From: Puniceibacterium sp. IMCC21224
GTDB lineage: Bacteria > Pseudomonadota > Alphaproteobacteria > Rhodobacterales > Rhodobacteraceae
Length of the DNA stretch: 64,000 bases
NCBI RefSeq assembly: GCF_001038505.1
Contig: NZ_LDPY01000007.1
Coordinates: 1 to 64,000 of the forward strand
Direction: 5' to 3'
This document shows, in pieces, positions 1 through 8,864 of this stretch. Each line of letters starts with the position of its first letter. Positions within the stretch are counted from its first letter, which is position 1. The position numbers and the translations under genes were made by a program. The notes beneath the pieces are model-generated. The model was not told the origin of the DNA. It did no database searches and worked only from the letters and a program-made list of their open reading frames with translations.

Positions 1-792
1 GGCCTCGAGCCAGGTGCGAAGACGGTAGCGAAACCGTTCGTGGCGGGTCTGGCGCGCATCCTCGGCAATAATCTGGGCAGCGCGGGCTTTAAGGCGATCC
101 AGCTCTTCGCCGCCGCGAGGATATCGGAGCGAAGACATCGACGTATCGCATCGACCAGTGGAGCAGTGCGCCGATGACCGGTTCGGGGATGCGCGGCGTG
201 GTGTTCTCCGAGCTCGTCCGGCTCCGACCGCTGACATTGCTTGCCGTGCGCCCACCCCAGGGCAGGAAGGGAATGCCGCCCCCGGTCACCCATGGGCCAA
301 AATGATGGAGGTCGATGGGGACATCGACATAGAGGCGGATCTGTTGCGATGAACGTGCGCCGTCTGCCCCAGATGCGCCAGATACGCGTCCAGCACTTGC
401 TGGTCGACGCGCGCCAGTTCGACGGAACCGATACGATCGTGCAGGAACTCTCCGAAATGGCGCAGGAACAGCAATGTGCCCTTGGCGGTCGAGGGGCCGC
501 AAGGGCCCGGTAGCTGCGCAGAGGCGCCTGAAGGCGGGCAAGCATATACTCCTTGGCGAGCCGTCGAAGCGCGGGTCTTCGATGGCGCGAAGTCCACGCG
601 AAACGCTGCCGGACGCGCGTTGGCGCGAAACATCGCTGGACTGAGATCCCAGACATCGTCGCCGAAGCGGGACAGCATCGACCGCTCCGATCCCGGTCTG
701 AGCGGTCTGCCTGCGAGGATGTCGGTGTCGTCGGGATGGATTGCCGATGGCAGCGATGGCCTTGCGGTCGTGCAGTCTGGATTTGCTCTCAT
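1..792 (-). pseudogene. third recombinase-module gene (GinC-like), frameshifted and cut by the left edge
   Basis: Read on the minus strand from an ATG at 792. The first frame gives SRFGDDVWDLSPAMFRANA, a segment I associate with the third protein of three-recombinase modules. The conserved-looking reading then changes frame repeatedly: RRLAKEYMLARLQAPL near 560-510, STAKGTLLFLRHFGEF back in the first frame near 490-430, TPRIPEPVIGALLHW in another frame near 200-160, and EELDRLKARAAQII in yet another near 100-60. At least four small indels are needed, so this is a pseudogene unless the assembly is poor here. It continues beyond base 1. It follows the two intact recombinases in the same direction. 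Family assignment is by recollection of motifs. Confidence 0.6.
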
Positions 793-859
793 GCGAGACC
801 CGCCTCCGGGGGAAGGTAGATCTGTGCCGATTGACTGGCCGTGAGGGCACGCGCGGCGG

Positions 860-2614
860 CTAAATCGGGCTCAGAGAATTGCGGCAATATCTGCGCAGAG
901 ATCCTGTGGTGGACCCGCCGAACTTCGCCTGCCAATCTGCTTCGGACAAAACCTTGCGCTGGTCCACCACGAAATCCAGAAACGCCATCAGCGCGGGAAG
1001 CTTGCGAGTGGTGATGACGCCGTTGCGGCATTCGAGGCAGCCCCAGAACGGCACCGGGCAGGCCTCTCCCGACGTGGCGAACGGGCTGCTGTAGAAGCCG
1101 GAACAGCTTGCCAGCCATACATCCTGTTCGCCTGCCAGCAATGCCGGAACATCGGTCGCCAAGCCCTCCGGAAAACCGGGCTGAGCCGAAGACGGAGCTG
1201 CCAAGACTTCGACCTCGGCCTCCGGGGTCAACACGGTAGGCTGCAACGCATCTTCGACAGCGTCCATCAGCGCCTCGGCGATGGTAGCTTCGTGTATCGG
1301 CCGCAAGGCGGGAATGTCCCCATAGTGGTTCGCAGCAACCTCGACGGTATGTCCAACCGCAAACCGGCGCAGCTGACCGCCGGTCTTGCGATACCACGCA
1401 GCCTTGTGGGTCTTGCGCAAACGCGAGAGGCAGAGCTTCAACGGCTTCCCGTAATCATCCTGCAACCCGTGATGTTTGACCCAGACCTTTCTAGCGGATT
1501 GCATCGGCAGAACGACATCGGTCAGGCGCCCGCGGCAGTAAAACGTGAAAAGCTGCTCGCTCTTGAGATGACCGCGCGCCGTTGCGGTCCACTGAATTGC
1601 GAGGCGCAGGAGGCCGCCCGGGGTGCCTGACCCTCCGTCCCGAACCCGCAGCCGCTTCCACTCGGCATGACGGGCGCGGCGCTTGCAATACTCGATCTCG
1701 ACATATCCGCTGGACGGGTTCTTGAGGCAGTCGGCACGCAGGGTCTTGATCGCTTCGATCTCGAGACCGGTCTCCAGCGACAGCAAAACAAAAAGGGCAA
1801 TCAGATCGCCAAGAAGCAGATGCCGCGTGCCATGCATCCTGTCGCTCAGCCCCTCATTCGAAATCCCTGCATAGTTCCGTGCCCCGTAGAGTTGACGAAA
1901 AAGGTCGTTCTTGACGGTAATGAAACCGACACGGTCGATCTCCGCGAAGGCGTCCATCTCCAGCCGGTCGATGCGTGTCTCGCACTCCTGTTCAAGCGCC
2001 GGACGGAATCGCTGCATGATCGCTGCAACATCGGCACGTGCGGCCACCTTCAAGGCCACCCGGACACTGTCGCTGTAGGCATCGCGCGGGCGCGGTGGAA
2101 CACCCGGGCGCGTACTGACATAGAATAATCGGCGGGAAGCCTCTTCGGAAAGGCGGCCTGGTTCGCCCGCATCCGCCAACCGCAGCAGCATCACTACATC
2201 TCCCATCTGGTGGCGGCGATGGTTGGGATGCTGCCCGCGCTCATCCATCCAGGCGTCGAAGCCTTCGATGGTAGCAACATCAATCTCGGCAAGCGCCTGT
2301 ACGGATGAGTCTGTCGCATCGAGATAGCGCCAGAACCGATGGATGGCTTCGGCCAATGACATGGCGGTGCGGACGGTGCCGGCAGGGCCACCGACCTGAC
2401 ATGCCTGCCAGAGTGCCAGCGTGAAGGCCCGTGCAAGCGAATTGCGACCCGGCAAACGCGTCAGGTCCATCGTCGCAGTCTGTCCGGCCAAGGCAATCTC
2501 GAAACGGCGGGCGGTGATGGCAATGGCGGCCGCGGGACCGGGATCGGAAAGATTGTCAGGAAAACTCGCGCGTCGCCCTGGGCGGGGCTGTGAGACGCGG
2601 GCTCTGCCGGTCAT
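860..2614 (-). CDS. tyrosine recombinase of a three-integrase module (GinB-like)
   Basis: A 584-residue protein. The C-terminal catalytic region carries SRLRKTHKAAWYRK (Arg of the H/R-x-x-R box) and VGHTVEVAANHYGDI (His plus nucleophile Tyr), typical of the larger, divergent integrase found in tripartite recombinase modules and Tn554-like elements. The usual first Arg is not evident: the matching stretch reads SLETGLEIEAIKTL. The tail has a cysteine pair (WGCLECRNGVITTRKLPAL) seen in this subgroup. The ATG overlaps the stop of the upstream recombinase by 4 bases, so the two are translationally coupled. Its likely role is excision or integration of the island together with its neighbours. The tyrosine recombinase assignment is strong; the GInt-type assignment is moderate. 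Confidence 0.85.
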   Translation of the reverse strand: MTGRARVSQPRPGRRASFPDNLSDPGPAAAIAITARRFEIALAGQTATMDLTRLPGRNSLARAFTLALWQACQVGGPAGTVRTAMSLAEAIHRFWRYLDATDSSVQALAEIDVATIEGFDAWMDERGQHPNHRRHQMGDVVMLLRLADAGEPGRLSEEASRRLFYVSTRPGVPPRPRDAYSDSVRVALKVAARADVAAIMQRFRPALEQECETRIDRLEMDAFAEIDRVGFITVKNDLFRQLYGARNYAGISNEGLSDRMHGTRHLLLGDLIALFVLLSLETGLEIEAIKTLRADCLKNPSSGYVEIEYCKRRARHAEWKRLRVRDGGSGTPGGLLRLAIQWTATARGHLKSEQLFTFYCRGRLTDVVLPMQSARKVWVKHHGLQDDYGKPLKLCLSRLRKTHKAAWYRKTGGQLRRFAVGHTVEVAANHYGDIPALRPIHEATIAEALMDAVEDALQPTVLTPEAEVEVLAAPSSAQPGFPEGLATDVPALLAGEQDVWLASCSGFYSSPFATSGEACPVPFWGCLECRNGVITTRKLPALMAFLDFVVDQRKVLSEADWQAKFGGSTTGSLRRYCRNSLSPI

Positions 2615-4032
2615 CGATCCTCCGCCATGAGTTCGTCGGTCCAGCGATCCGCCGCCGCATCGACGAGTTCCTGCGCCTCGGCAAGGCTGTCGAGATAGAT
2701 GTAGGTGCTAGCGATGTTCGCGTGGCCGAGGAGGTGCTGGAGATGGCGGAGCGGATCGCCAAGCATCTGCCGATAGGCAGCACCGTGCGCATCGGTCGGG
2801 TTGAAGATCCTGCCCACCTGTTCGCGGATCAGCATCGACAACATGTTGACCGCAAAGGTGTGCCGCAACATGTGCGGTGTGACGATGATATTGAGGCCGA
2901 AGGCCTGGCACCGCTGGCTTGCCCTACGAAACGCTACCTCCCAAGTACCCGACGACACGGGCTGGCCGCGTTCCGTGAGCCAGAGCGATGCGTGTTCAGG
3001 CATCCCATCAGGCGATCGCAGCAGCCGTTGGCGGTCTTGCGCAAGGAGCCTGGTCAGCGCGATGCGCCGACCACTGTCATCAATGGCGTTGCGGCCATCG
3101 GGTGACAATACAAAGGGGACGGCCGGACGAGGCGGCGCCTTGGCGGCGGCAATCCGGCGCTCGATATCGACGTAATCCCCGATCTGCTTGAGCACCCGGC
3201 GCGGCAACCGGATGCGTCGCGGGCGTTCGCCCTTGGTGATCACGGCCGGCAGATCGAAAGGAAGTATCCGTGGGCTGTCGGAGATCAGCCGGGGCAGTTC
3301 GTCTATGATCAGGCTACCGGCCTCGCCGAGGCGCATGCCTGTCGTGACGAGCAGTTCCGCGAAAACGGCATTCCGCTCGCCATTGCGGCAGCGCCAGGCT
3401 GGGTCCTCGGACCCGTCCGGCAATTTACCCCTCAGGCCGATATCCCGGAATACGAGGTAGCGCCCGAGATCGACGAATTGCATGTCATGCGGGCGCGCGG
3501 CACGTTCCCGCGCCCTGTTCCCCTCAACCACCTTCGGCGTTCCTCGCCCATGACCATGGCGAAAGGACAGGTCATATCGAAACGGCGAGGATGCGATCAG
3601 TCCCTCTTCAAGCGCCCACCGATACAGTTTGTCGAGCGCCGCGATCGCCCTGTTCCAACTGGATGCCGAAATCCGGAACGGTGCATCCGACAAACGCCGT
3701 GCATGGTGAAACGCGATGACATCGTTGTAATCGGCACGCCAAAGCTGCTTTCCACCACGCCGTTCTTCCAGAAACCGCATCCAGACGAAGATGTCATGGG
3801 CGTAGGCGCGCAAACTGTGCCGCGAACGCACCCCCATGGTCGGACAGGCGCGAAAGAACCGGTTCACGTCATGCAAGTAGCTTCCGTCCCGATCCAGTAA
3901 GAAGGGCATGCCATCCATCAGGTCGATCTTGCCAGCGGCCTCCGTCAGGGACACGGAAAGATCGGCCGGAACGCCTTCGACCGAAACGGGCGCGCGCAGC
4001 GCCGATCCGTCGGTGAAATAAAGCTGCGTCAT
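2611..4032 (-). CDS. tyrosine recombinase, first gene of the three-integrase module (GinA-like)
   Basis: A 473-residue integrase with the full catalytic set: TTGMRLGEAGSL (first Arg), TPHMLRHTFAVNML (H-x-x-R), and HLLGHANIASTYIYLD (His and nucleophile Tyr) close to the C-terminus. The N-terminal half (residues about 60-170) has the SAM-like core-binding layout, with RSHSLRAYAHDIFVWMRFL. It is the promoter-proximal gene; the second recombinase starts inside its stop codon. Alternatives are a Tn554 TnpA-like transposition protein or a generic XerC/D homologue; the three-gene context favours a genomic-island integration module. Integration site and directionality factor are not identifiable. Confidence 0.9.
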   Translation of the reverse strand: MTQLYFTDGSALRAPVSVEGVPADLSVSLTEAAGKIDLMDGMPFLLDRDGSYLHDVNRFFRACPTMGVRSRHSLRAYAHDIFVWMRFLEERRGGKQLWRADYNDVIAFHHARRLSDAPFRISASSWNRAIAALDKLYRWALEEGLIASSPFRYDLSFRHGHGRGTPKVVEGNRARERAARPHDMQFVDLGRYLVFRDIGLRGKLPDGSEDPAWRCRNGERNAVFAELLVTTGMRLGEAGSLIIDELPRLISDSPRILPFDLPAVITKGERPRRIRLPRRVLKQIGDYVDIERRIAAAKAPPRPAVPFVLSPDGRNAIDDSGRRIALTRLLAQDRQRLLRSPDGMPEHASLWLTERGQPVSSGTWEVAFRRASQRCQAFGLNIIVTPHMLRHTFAVNMLSMLIREQVGRIFNPTDAHGAAYRQMLGDPLRHLQHLLGHANIASTYIYLDSLAEAQELVDAAADRWTDELMAEDR

Positions 4033-4372
4033 CCATCCTCCAAAGGCGTTCGCGTCCAGAAAACGACGCCCGCGACTCCAGTCGCGCTAAAACCGAAGCG
4101 CCGCCAGCCCCGTCCCTACGGCCCTTTTGATGGAGAGCGGGCCGGGGCTGGCTCATCTCTCAATCCTAAGGTTCCGCATAACCCGCACCATGCACAGGAA
4201 TAAGACGCTTCCATAGAGTCAGGATAAGGTATGATGTTTTTGGGCTCTGTGAACAAAGAGACTTAGGTGCTCTTTGGATGAATCAAACCAGTCATGCACA
4301 TGTTGGTAATCATCTGGAACTCCGCCGAATTTTCGGGCCGAGCTTTCCGCGTGATGGAGGGGATGTGCCATG
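4033..4372. other. intergenic region upstream of the recombinase module; possible element end
   Basis: This 340-bp stretch holds no convincing gene. It contains a G+C-rich inverted segment near 4105-4152 and then GGTTCCGCATAACCC at about 4169-4183, followed by a more A+T-rich tract. I vaguely associate a TTCCGCATAA-type motif with ends of three-integrase islands, so this could be an attachment or terminal region of the module. No second copy was found in the window, so this is only a suggestion. Confidence 0.25.
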
Positions 4373-4756
4373 TCAGAGCCCCTCGTGTTCGGTGGTGTCG
4401 GTCTCGATATACCGGTTCGAGTGGCTGACATCGATCCTGTCCGCCTCGAGCGCCCAGGTCAGAGCGCCATAGCCGCCCTCGTTGTTCTCGAAACCGGGAC
4501 TCAGCGCATAGGCGAAGTCCCAGCCGAAGTCTTCAACCCGGCGCCGCAACTCGTCCGTCAGGGTGACCGTGTCAGGGGTCACGACGACCTCCTCGACATT
4601 GCCGGAATCGCCGTAGCCTTCATATTGCAGCTCGATGCTGGTTACGCCGAGGGCGCGCAGCTCGGTGAGAAGTGCCGCGCGGGTTTCGACCCGCTGTTCG
4701 GAAGCGCGCCTCTGGGAGTCGAGCATCTGCGCGAAGAAATCATTCGCTTGTGTCAT
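4373..4756 (-). CDS. DUF6878-like small protein
   Basis: A 127-residue protein. The ATG at 4756 (MTQANDFFAQML) was chosen over longer in-frame starts because an AGGA ribosome-binding site lies a few bases upstream and the longer N-terminus is low-complexity Arg-rich. The C-terminal half has the pattern GFENNEGGYGALTWAL, followed by an acidic/His-containing tail, which I recognise as the DUF6878 signature. Members occur on alphaproteobacterial plasmids and ICEs; function is unknown. It lies in a same-strand array of small backbone genes downstream of the ParB-like gene. No membrane segment or signal peptide is visible. Confidence 0.75.
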   Translation of the reverse strand: MTQANDFFAQMLDSQRRASEQRVETRAALLTELRALGVTSIELQYEGYGDSGNVEEVVVTPDTVTLTDELRRRVEDFGWDFAYALSPGFENNEGGYGALTWALEADRIDVSHSNRYIETDTTEHEGL

Positions 4757-4832
4757 GTCTTTGGTCCTTTGGAATTGTGGGAAGGGGAGGGCGACCGCTG
4801 CGCGAGGCCGCCCCGGAAGTTTTTGGCGGGCT

Positions 4833-5129
4833 TCAAGCTGCTGCGTCGCTGTGTTTCTCAGCCGTGCGATCAACCAAGTTGAAATAGAGGTTCTCGGTCG
4901 CGCGCTTGAACCCCGGCGGTTTGCGCGGGGCGAGACAACGCACCGAAGCGCTGCAGCTCTCGCCATGCTCCATTGCAAACTGCGTCACCTTGTCGATCAG
5001 GTCGTCCATGCCCGCGGCCTGGATGCGCTTTTCGGGGTAGCTTCCCAGCATCTGGAACTGGGTGACGACGAAGGCGCCATCACGATGCGCGGGATAGAGG
5101 GTGATCTGATACTCGAGTGTCTTGGCCAT
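4833..5129 (-). CDS. conserved small plasmid/ICE protein of unknown function
   Basis: A 98-residue protein beginning MAKTLEYQITLYPAHRDG, with an acidic-basic mix and no membrane segment. The central part (LIDKVTQFAMEHGESCSASV) looks like an alpha/beta fold, and the C-terminus is charged. It sits between the DUF6878 and DUF3768 genes on the same strand with short gaps, so it is probably part of the same accessory backbone block. The start is preceded by CAGGAGACCAGAG on the minus strand, a good ribosome-binding site. I do not recognise the family. Confidence 0.65.
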   Translation of the reverse strand: MAKTLEYQITLYPAHRDGAFVVTQFQMLGSYPEKRIQAAGMDDLIDKVTQFAMEHGESCSASVRCLAPRKPPGFKRATENLYFNLVDRTAEKHSDAAA

Positions 5130-5192
5130 CTCTGGTCTCCTGCGGCAGGCAAGGCGCGATCATCGCGCCCCTTGAAACCCGCCAGCGCGAAA

Positions 5193-5219
5193 GGACCGCC
5201 CTTTGTGCAAGGGCGGACC
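5193..5219 (-). terminator. hairpin terminator after the DUF3768 gene
   Basis: CCGCCCTT (5196-5203) pairs with AAGGGCGG (5209-5216) around a 5-base loop, with a further mismatched GG/CC extension. On the minus strand the stem is followed by CTTTCG. It sits just past the stop of the 5244-5624 gene. Confidence 0.6.
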
Positions 5220-5243
5220 GGGGCGGTTATTGGGGATGAGGCG

Positions 5244-5624
5244 TCAGTATTCCGACGGCAGAAGCAGGGTCAGTACGCGGCGCGTCTGATCGGGGTCGGA
5301 GGGCTCGGGCGAGCCGTACGTGTAGTCGACGTCGTACAAGTCGAGTTTGAACCAGATCGTCGTGCCATTGAATTCGATGACGCCCATCTCGTGCCATCCC
5401 TGCGGATCACTGTCGGCATTGAACCCGTCGAAGGCGGCAACACGGCGGGTGAGTTCCAGCTGAGCGTCGGGCCCAAGCGCCGCGACGCCACGTGTCATCA
5501 CAAACTGGCCCTGCGGAGCATCGGCAACCGGGGTGGTGCCAAGGATGGAACGTCGAAACGCGTCATTCTGCGCAGCGATCAGTGCGGCTTCCTTGACGGG
5601 ATCGAGATCGAGTGTGGTGGACAT
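5244..5624 (-). CDS. DUF3768 family protein
   Basis: A 126-residue protein. Features recognised from DUF3768 proteins are an N-terminal NDAFRRSIL, a central TRGVAAL, then VAAFDGFNADSDPQGWHEMG, an IWFKLDLYD strand, and the terminal SPDP-like motif SPEPSDPDQTRRVLTLLLP ending in EY. This family is common on alphaproteobacterial plasmids, ICEs and genomic islands; its biochemical role is unknown. It is soluble with no signal peptide. It lies downstream of the ParB-like gene and is separated from it by a strong hairpin, so it may be transcribed independently. Confidence 0.8.
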   Translation of the reverse strand: MSTTLDLDPVKEAALIAAQNDAFRRSILGTTPVADAPQGQFVMTRGVAALGPDAQLELTRRVAAFDGFNADSDPQGWHEMGVIEFNGTTIWFKLDLYDVDYTYGSPEPSDPDQTRRVLTLLLPSEY

Positions 5625-5687
5625 GGGATATCTCCGGGACGGGCCCGCCGATCCGATATCGGCTGCGTGGAACCCGTCAGCGGGAAA

Positions 5688-5714
5688 GGGCCGCCCTCAA
5701 TGAGAGGACGGCCC
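5688..5714 (-). terminator. hairpin terminator after the ParB-like gene
   Basis: GGGCCGCCCTC (5688-5698) pairs with GAGGACGGCCC (5704-5714), with one mismatch and a 5-base loop. On the minus strand it is followed by TTTCCC. The 18 bases leading into the stem closely resemble those at the 5193-5219 hairpin. Confidence 0.65.
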
Positions 5715-5749
5715 AGGGCTTGGTTCGTGACTGAATCGTCTTCGCCGCG

Positions 5750-7921
5750 TCAGGCCGCATCCTCGCTGAGGAAGGCGGGCAAGGACGACGGTTCATCATT
5801 CTCGTCATCGGTCGAAGTTTCCGCGGCATGCACGTCGCCATCCTCGGCCTCCGGCGCATCGCTACCCATGTCGGGACCGGCCTCCGTCGCACCGGCAAAC
5901 ACCATCCCGTCAGGCAGCCAGCGCGTCGTCTTCGTAACAGTCGCCGCGTCGAAACCTTCCGTCTCGCCGGCTATTTCCGCGAAAGCCCGCTCCATCGCCG
6001 CCGCAATATCGCCCTTGCGCTCGCGATTGCGATCTTCGGCATAATGGTCACCGATCAGCTTGCGCGACGTGGCAACCGCGTGGCCCTTATTGACCCGGCC
6101 CCAGTAGTTTTGGGCGGTCGGGCGCCAGCAGGCCGCCACATCGACATCGAGCCGCGCGCCGATTTCCTCGATGATCGGCGAGGGGCGATTGTCGGAGGAG
6201 AGCTGCGGCTTGACCGCCAGACCCGTCGCCCAGGCGAAGAGCGCCTTTTTGTCCGCGATGGACAGCGCCGACATCGCCCGAATGTCTTCGGGTTTCTCAA
6301 GGGTCATCCAGTCGGTGGCGAGGTCCTGTTCCAGTACCTCGAGCATCTTCTGGGCGACGGTATCCGCATGCAACACTTCACGGTTTTGCGCCTGGAAGGG
6401 TCGGATCGAGATGTCGAGGGCCTCGGTGTTGTAGGACCGTCCCAGTGCCTGTTCGCAGAGCGCGTAGAGCATCGCATCAAACGCCACCTCAAAATCCGCC
6501 GCCAGATGCGCCCGCAGGATGTGCTGGCGCGTGGCCCGGAGATCGTCGGCCAAACTCGCCGAAATGCCGTCCGCCTTGCGCAAAGTCGCGGCGGGATCGG
6601 AGGCCGGAACCGGCGTCGAGGAAGTCGGCGGCGTCACGTGGGGGCGGGCAGGGGAAGGAGCGCCATCCGCATCAGCGGTGGTCTCGTCGGGCTCGGGCGC
6701 GGCTGGAATATCCTCGGGACGCACGAGGCCCTTCTCGACGCGCAACGCCCCGTCATGACCGATGGTCAGTACAACGCCAGCAATTGCACGATCCTCGTCG
6801 GCATAGGGCTGGCGTTCCCGCTGCAAGGCTTCGATCTCGCGGAGGCGCGGCTCGATGGCGTAATATTCTTCCGTCTCCGCGTCAGTCCAGTCCTCACCGT
6901 CATTCTGCGCCGCCAGTTCTTCTTCGCGTGCGATGAGTCGCTCTTCTTCGGCAAGCAGGTCCGGATCGGGTTCGATGTCCTGCGGATAGGCGCGCCCAAA
7001 ACTGCGAAACGCGCCGTAGTCCACCGAGAGATGCACCTCGACCCATTTCCACGTCCCTTCGAGAGGTTTGGCCGCAGCCTGCAGCTTCTCGATGGCGAGG
7101 CGCTCCAGGAGCTCAGGGTTTTCCATATGAGCGCTGGCACGATCGTCGAAGAGATCGCGCAGCAATACACCGCCCGCCGCCTCATAGGCTTCGATGCCGA
7201 CAAAGCGCCCGAGGGCGGAATTCGCCGAATGGGCCGTCTCGGTCAGCTGGCGTTTGATGCTCTGCGGATGGATATGGTAGCCGCCCTTCACCGCGTTCCA
7301 GACCGCCAGTTGCCGATCATGGTCGTCGGTCAGCGTGAAAGCCATCACGCATTCGAGGGTCAGATTACCGGCACGAAAATGCTCAATGATCTCGGGCGCA
7401 ACACGAGCGAGTTTGAGACGACGGCGTACCAGGTCGACGGAGACGCCGAACTTCAGTGAAATTTCATCCTCGCTTCGCCCCTCGGCGATCATCGCCTCAA
7501 AAGCCTCGAACTGATCGGCCGGATGCATCGCAGCGCGCTGGAGGTTTTCTGTCGCGGAGGTGAGGATAGCATTGCGCTCGGCCTCGACGAGACAGGGAAC
7601 AGGATAATCGGCAGGAATGACGTCGTCTTCGGCTAGCTGCTTCAACGCCTTGAGGCGACGGCCACCCGCGTCGACAGCAAAATGTGTCTCAGACAGCGCA
7701 TGAACTACTAGGTTCTGCTTGAGGCCGATCTCTCGAATACTGGCGAGAAGCTCGGCGTCGTCACTGGTGCTGGCGGCCACCTTGCGGACGTTGAGCGGGC
7801 TTGGTTCCAGTTGGTCGAGCGGGATCAGGCGGATGTCGGCAGCGCCGTCAGGCGTTGCCGTTCCGGCGGCTTCGGTCTTCTTCGCGGAGGCGGGTTTCGG
7901 GCGGGTTGTGGTCTTGGCCAT
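5750..7921 (-). CDS. large ParB-like partition/regulatory protein
   Basis: A 723-residue protein from the ATG at 7921 (MAKTTTRPKPASAKK); a 45-residue longer in-frame start exists but lacks homology-like sequence. Residues about 28-125 form a ParB N-terminal domain (IPLDQLEPSPLNVRK, DAGGRRLKALKQL). Residues about 125-190 hold the helix-turn-helix (ATENLQRAAMHPADQFEAF, DEISLKFGVSVDLVRRRL). The rest is a long acidic linker and an unrecognised C-terminal region. No ParA is nearby, so it may act as a transcription or replication-associated factor of the element rather than a true segregation protein. Such large ParB-like proteins accompany DUF3768/DUF6878 genes on alphaproteobacterial mobile elements. 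Confidence 0.85.
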   Translation of the reverse strand: MAKTTTRPKPASAKKTEAAGTATPDGAADIRLIPLDQLEPSPLNVRKVAASTSDDAELLASIREIGLKQNLVVHALSETHFAVDAGGRRLKALKQLAEDDVIPADYPVPCLVEAERNAILTSATENLQRAAMHPADQFEAFEAMIAEGRSEDEISLKFGVSVDLVRRRLKLARVAPEIIEHFRAGNLTLECVMAFTLTDDHDRQLAVWNAVKGGYHIHPQSIKRQLTETAHSANSALGRFVGIEAYEAAGGVLLRDLFDDRASAHMENPELLERLAIEKLQAAAKPLEGTWKWVEVHLSVDYGAFRSFGRAYPQDIEPDPDLLAEEERLIAREEELAAQNDGEDWTDAETEEYYAIEPRLREIEALQRERQPYADEDRAIAGVVLTIGHDGALRVEKGLVRPEDIPAAPEPDETTADADGAPSPARPHVTPPTSSTPVPASDPAATLRKADGISASLADDLRATRQHILRAHLAADFEVAFDAMLYALCEQALGRSYNTEALDISIRPFQAQNREVLHADTVAQKMLEVLEQDLATDWMTLEKPEDIRAMSALSIADKKALFAWATGLAVKPQLSSDNRPSPIIEEIGARLDVDVAACWRPTAQNYWGRVNKGHAVATSRKLIGDHYAEDRNRERKGDIAAAMERAFAEIAGETEGFDAATVTKTTRWLPDGMVFAGATEAGPDMGSDAPEAEDGDVHAAETSTDDENDEPSSLPAFLSEDAA

Positions 7922-8120
7922 GGTCAGGGTCCTTGTCACGCCGGACCCGGAAGAGGCTCTCTCTATCCTTTCAAGCCCGGCATCCGGGCTTCCCTTTCTC
8001 TGGCTCTTTTTTGAGGTAATTGGGCAGGTATGAACTGATGCGGTGGATGCACCCACCCCAACGGCATCTCGTATGCCATGATGGTCTCATCGGGCGCTCG
8101 AAACCGCCGATCCCGGCAGG

Positions 8121-8156
8121 GGGTAACAGGGATCGTTCTGTCCTTCCCTGTCACCC
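8121..8156 (-). terminator. hairpin terminator between convergent-side genes
   Basis: GGGTAACAGGGA (8121-8132) pairs with TCCCTGTCACCC (8145-8156), 11 of 12 positions, with a 12-base loop. It lies immediately downstream of the stop of the minus-strand oxidoreductase at 8164. Confidence 0.55.
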
Positions 8157-8163
8157 AGTTCGA

Positions 8164-8754
8164 TCAGGCGGCCTTCACCAGTGCGAAACCGATGTCCGCG
8201 CCATGGCCCAGCCCATAGCCGAGCTGGATCATCATCTCTGCCATCGGTTCGAGATATCGGGCGTTGCCCAGAGGCCCGCTTTCGATGGCCACCATGCCCA
8301 CATCCTCGACAAAAGCGACGACCTGCGCGCGTGCATCGGCATCGTCCCCGGCGACATAAACCGGAACCGGGGCGTCCTTACCGCTCGCCTGGTTCTTCAG
8401 TAGGTCGGCAAAAACGGTGTTGAACGCCTTGACGACCCTTGTGCCGGGGACAAGCGCCGCCAGCGTCTCGCCCGCGGAACTCTCGTGCCCGACTGTGAGG
8501 CTCATGTAGTCGGGTGCCAGCGGGTTGGTCACGTCGATGAGCAGCTTGCCGTCAAGCGCGTCACAAACGCCCGTATTCGACAGCAGTGCTTTTGCCGGCT
8601 CAAAGTGCAGGGCGAGCACGACCAGATCGGCGTCCTTGATTGCGGTCGCAGCATTGCCGTCCTGACCGACGACAGTCACTTCATGCCCTGCTTTGCGGCT
8701 CAGTTCCGCAAGCGGTGCGCCCATGTTGCCGCGCCCCAGAATTGTTATCTTCAT
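8164..8754 (-). CDS. NADP-dependent F420-type oxidoreductase / NAD-binding protein
   Basis: A 196-residue protein starting at the ATG at 8754 (MKITILGRGNMGAPLA). The N-terminus is a Rossmann dinucleotide site (GRGNMG), followed by DLVVLALHFEPAKALL and KLLIDVTNPLAPDY. The AALVPGTRVVKAFNTVFADLL and VYVAGDDADARAQVVAFVEDVG stretches are typical of the NADPH-dependent F420 reductase-like (FNO/NPD) family common in proteobacteria, where the substrate is usually unknown. It is complete and cytoplasmic. It is divergently arranged with the AraC-type gene at 8865, which is the likely regulator. A longer upstream reading is rejected because it would run into the regulator gene. Confidence 0.85.
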   Translation of the reverse strand: MKITILGRGNMGAPLAELSRKAGHEVTVVGQDGNAATAIKDADLVVLALHFEPAKALLSNTGVCDALDGKLLIDVTNPLAPDYMSLTVGHESSAGETLAALVPGTRVVKAFNTVFADLLKNQASGKDAPVPVYVAGDDADARAQVVAFVEDVGMVAIESGPLGNARYLEPMAEMMIQLGYGLGHGADIGFALVKAA

Positions 8755-8864
8755 CACATGTCTCCTGTTTCGATGGTGATGATGGCTATCTAGCAACGAG
8801 TGCCTTGGCGGACTTTCCATTATGTGACAAAGAATACTGATTCCATGCCAAAAGCTGACGGACC
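8755..8864. promoter_or_regulatory. divergent promoter region, oxidoreductase / AraC regulator
   Basis: This 110-bp spacer separates two divergent start codons and must carry both promoters. It contains a His-codon-like CATCATC-rich stretch and an A+T-rich patch with ATTCCATGCC near 8840-8849. I see no clear operator palindrome. Confidence 0.4.

Noticed and set aside
4635..6044. 469-residue open frame on the plus strand
   Set aside because: It spans three minus-strand genes and two terminator hairpins, with Arg/Ser-rich composition.
5828..7459. 543-residue open frame on the plus strand
   Set aside because: Antisense to the ParB-like gene; no recognisable domain and no start signal.
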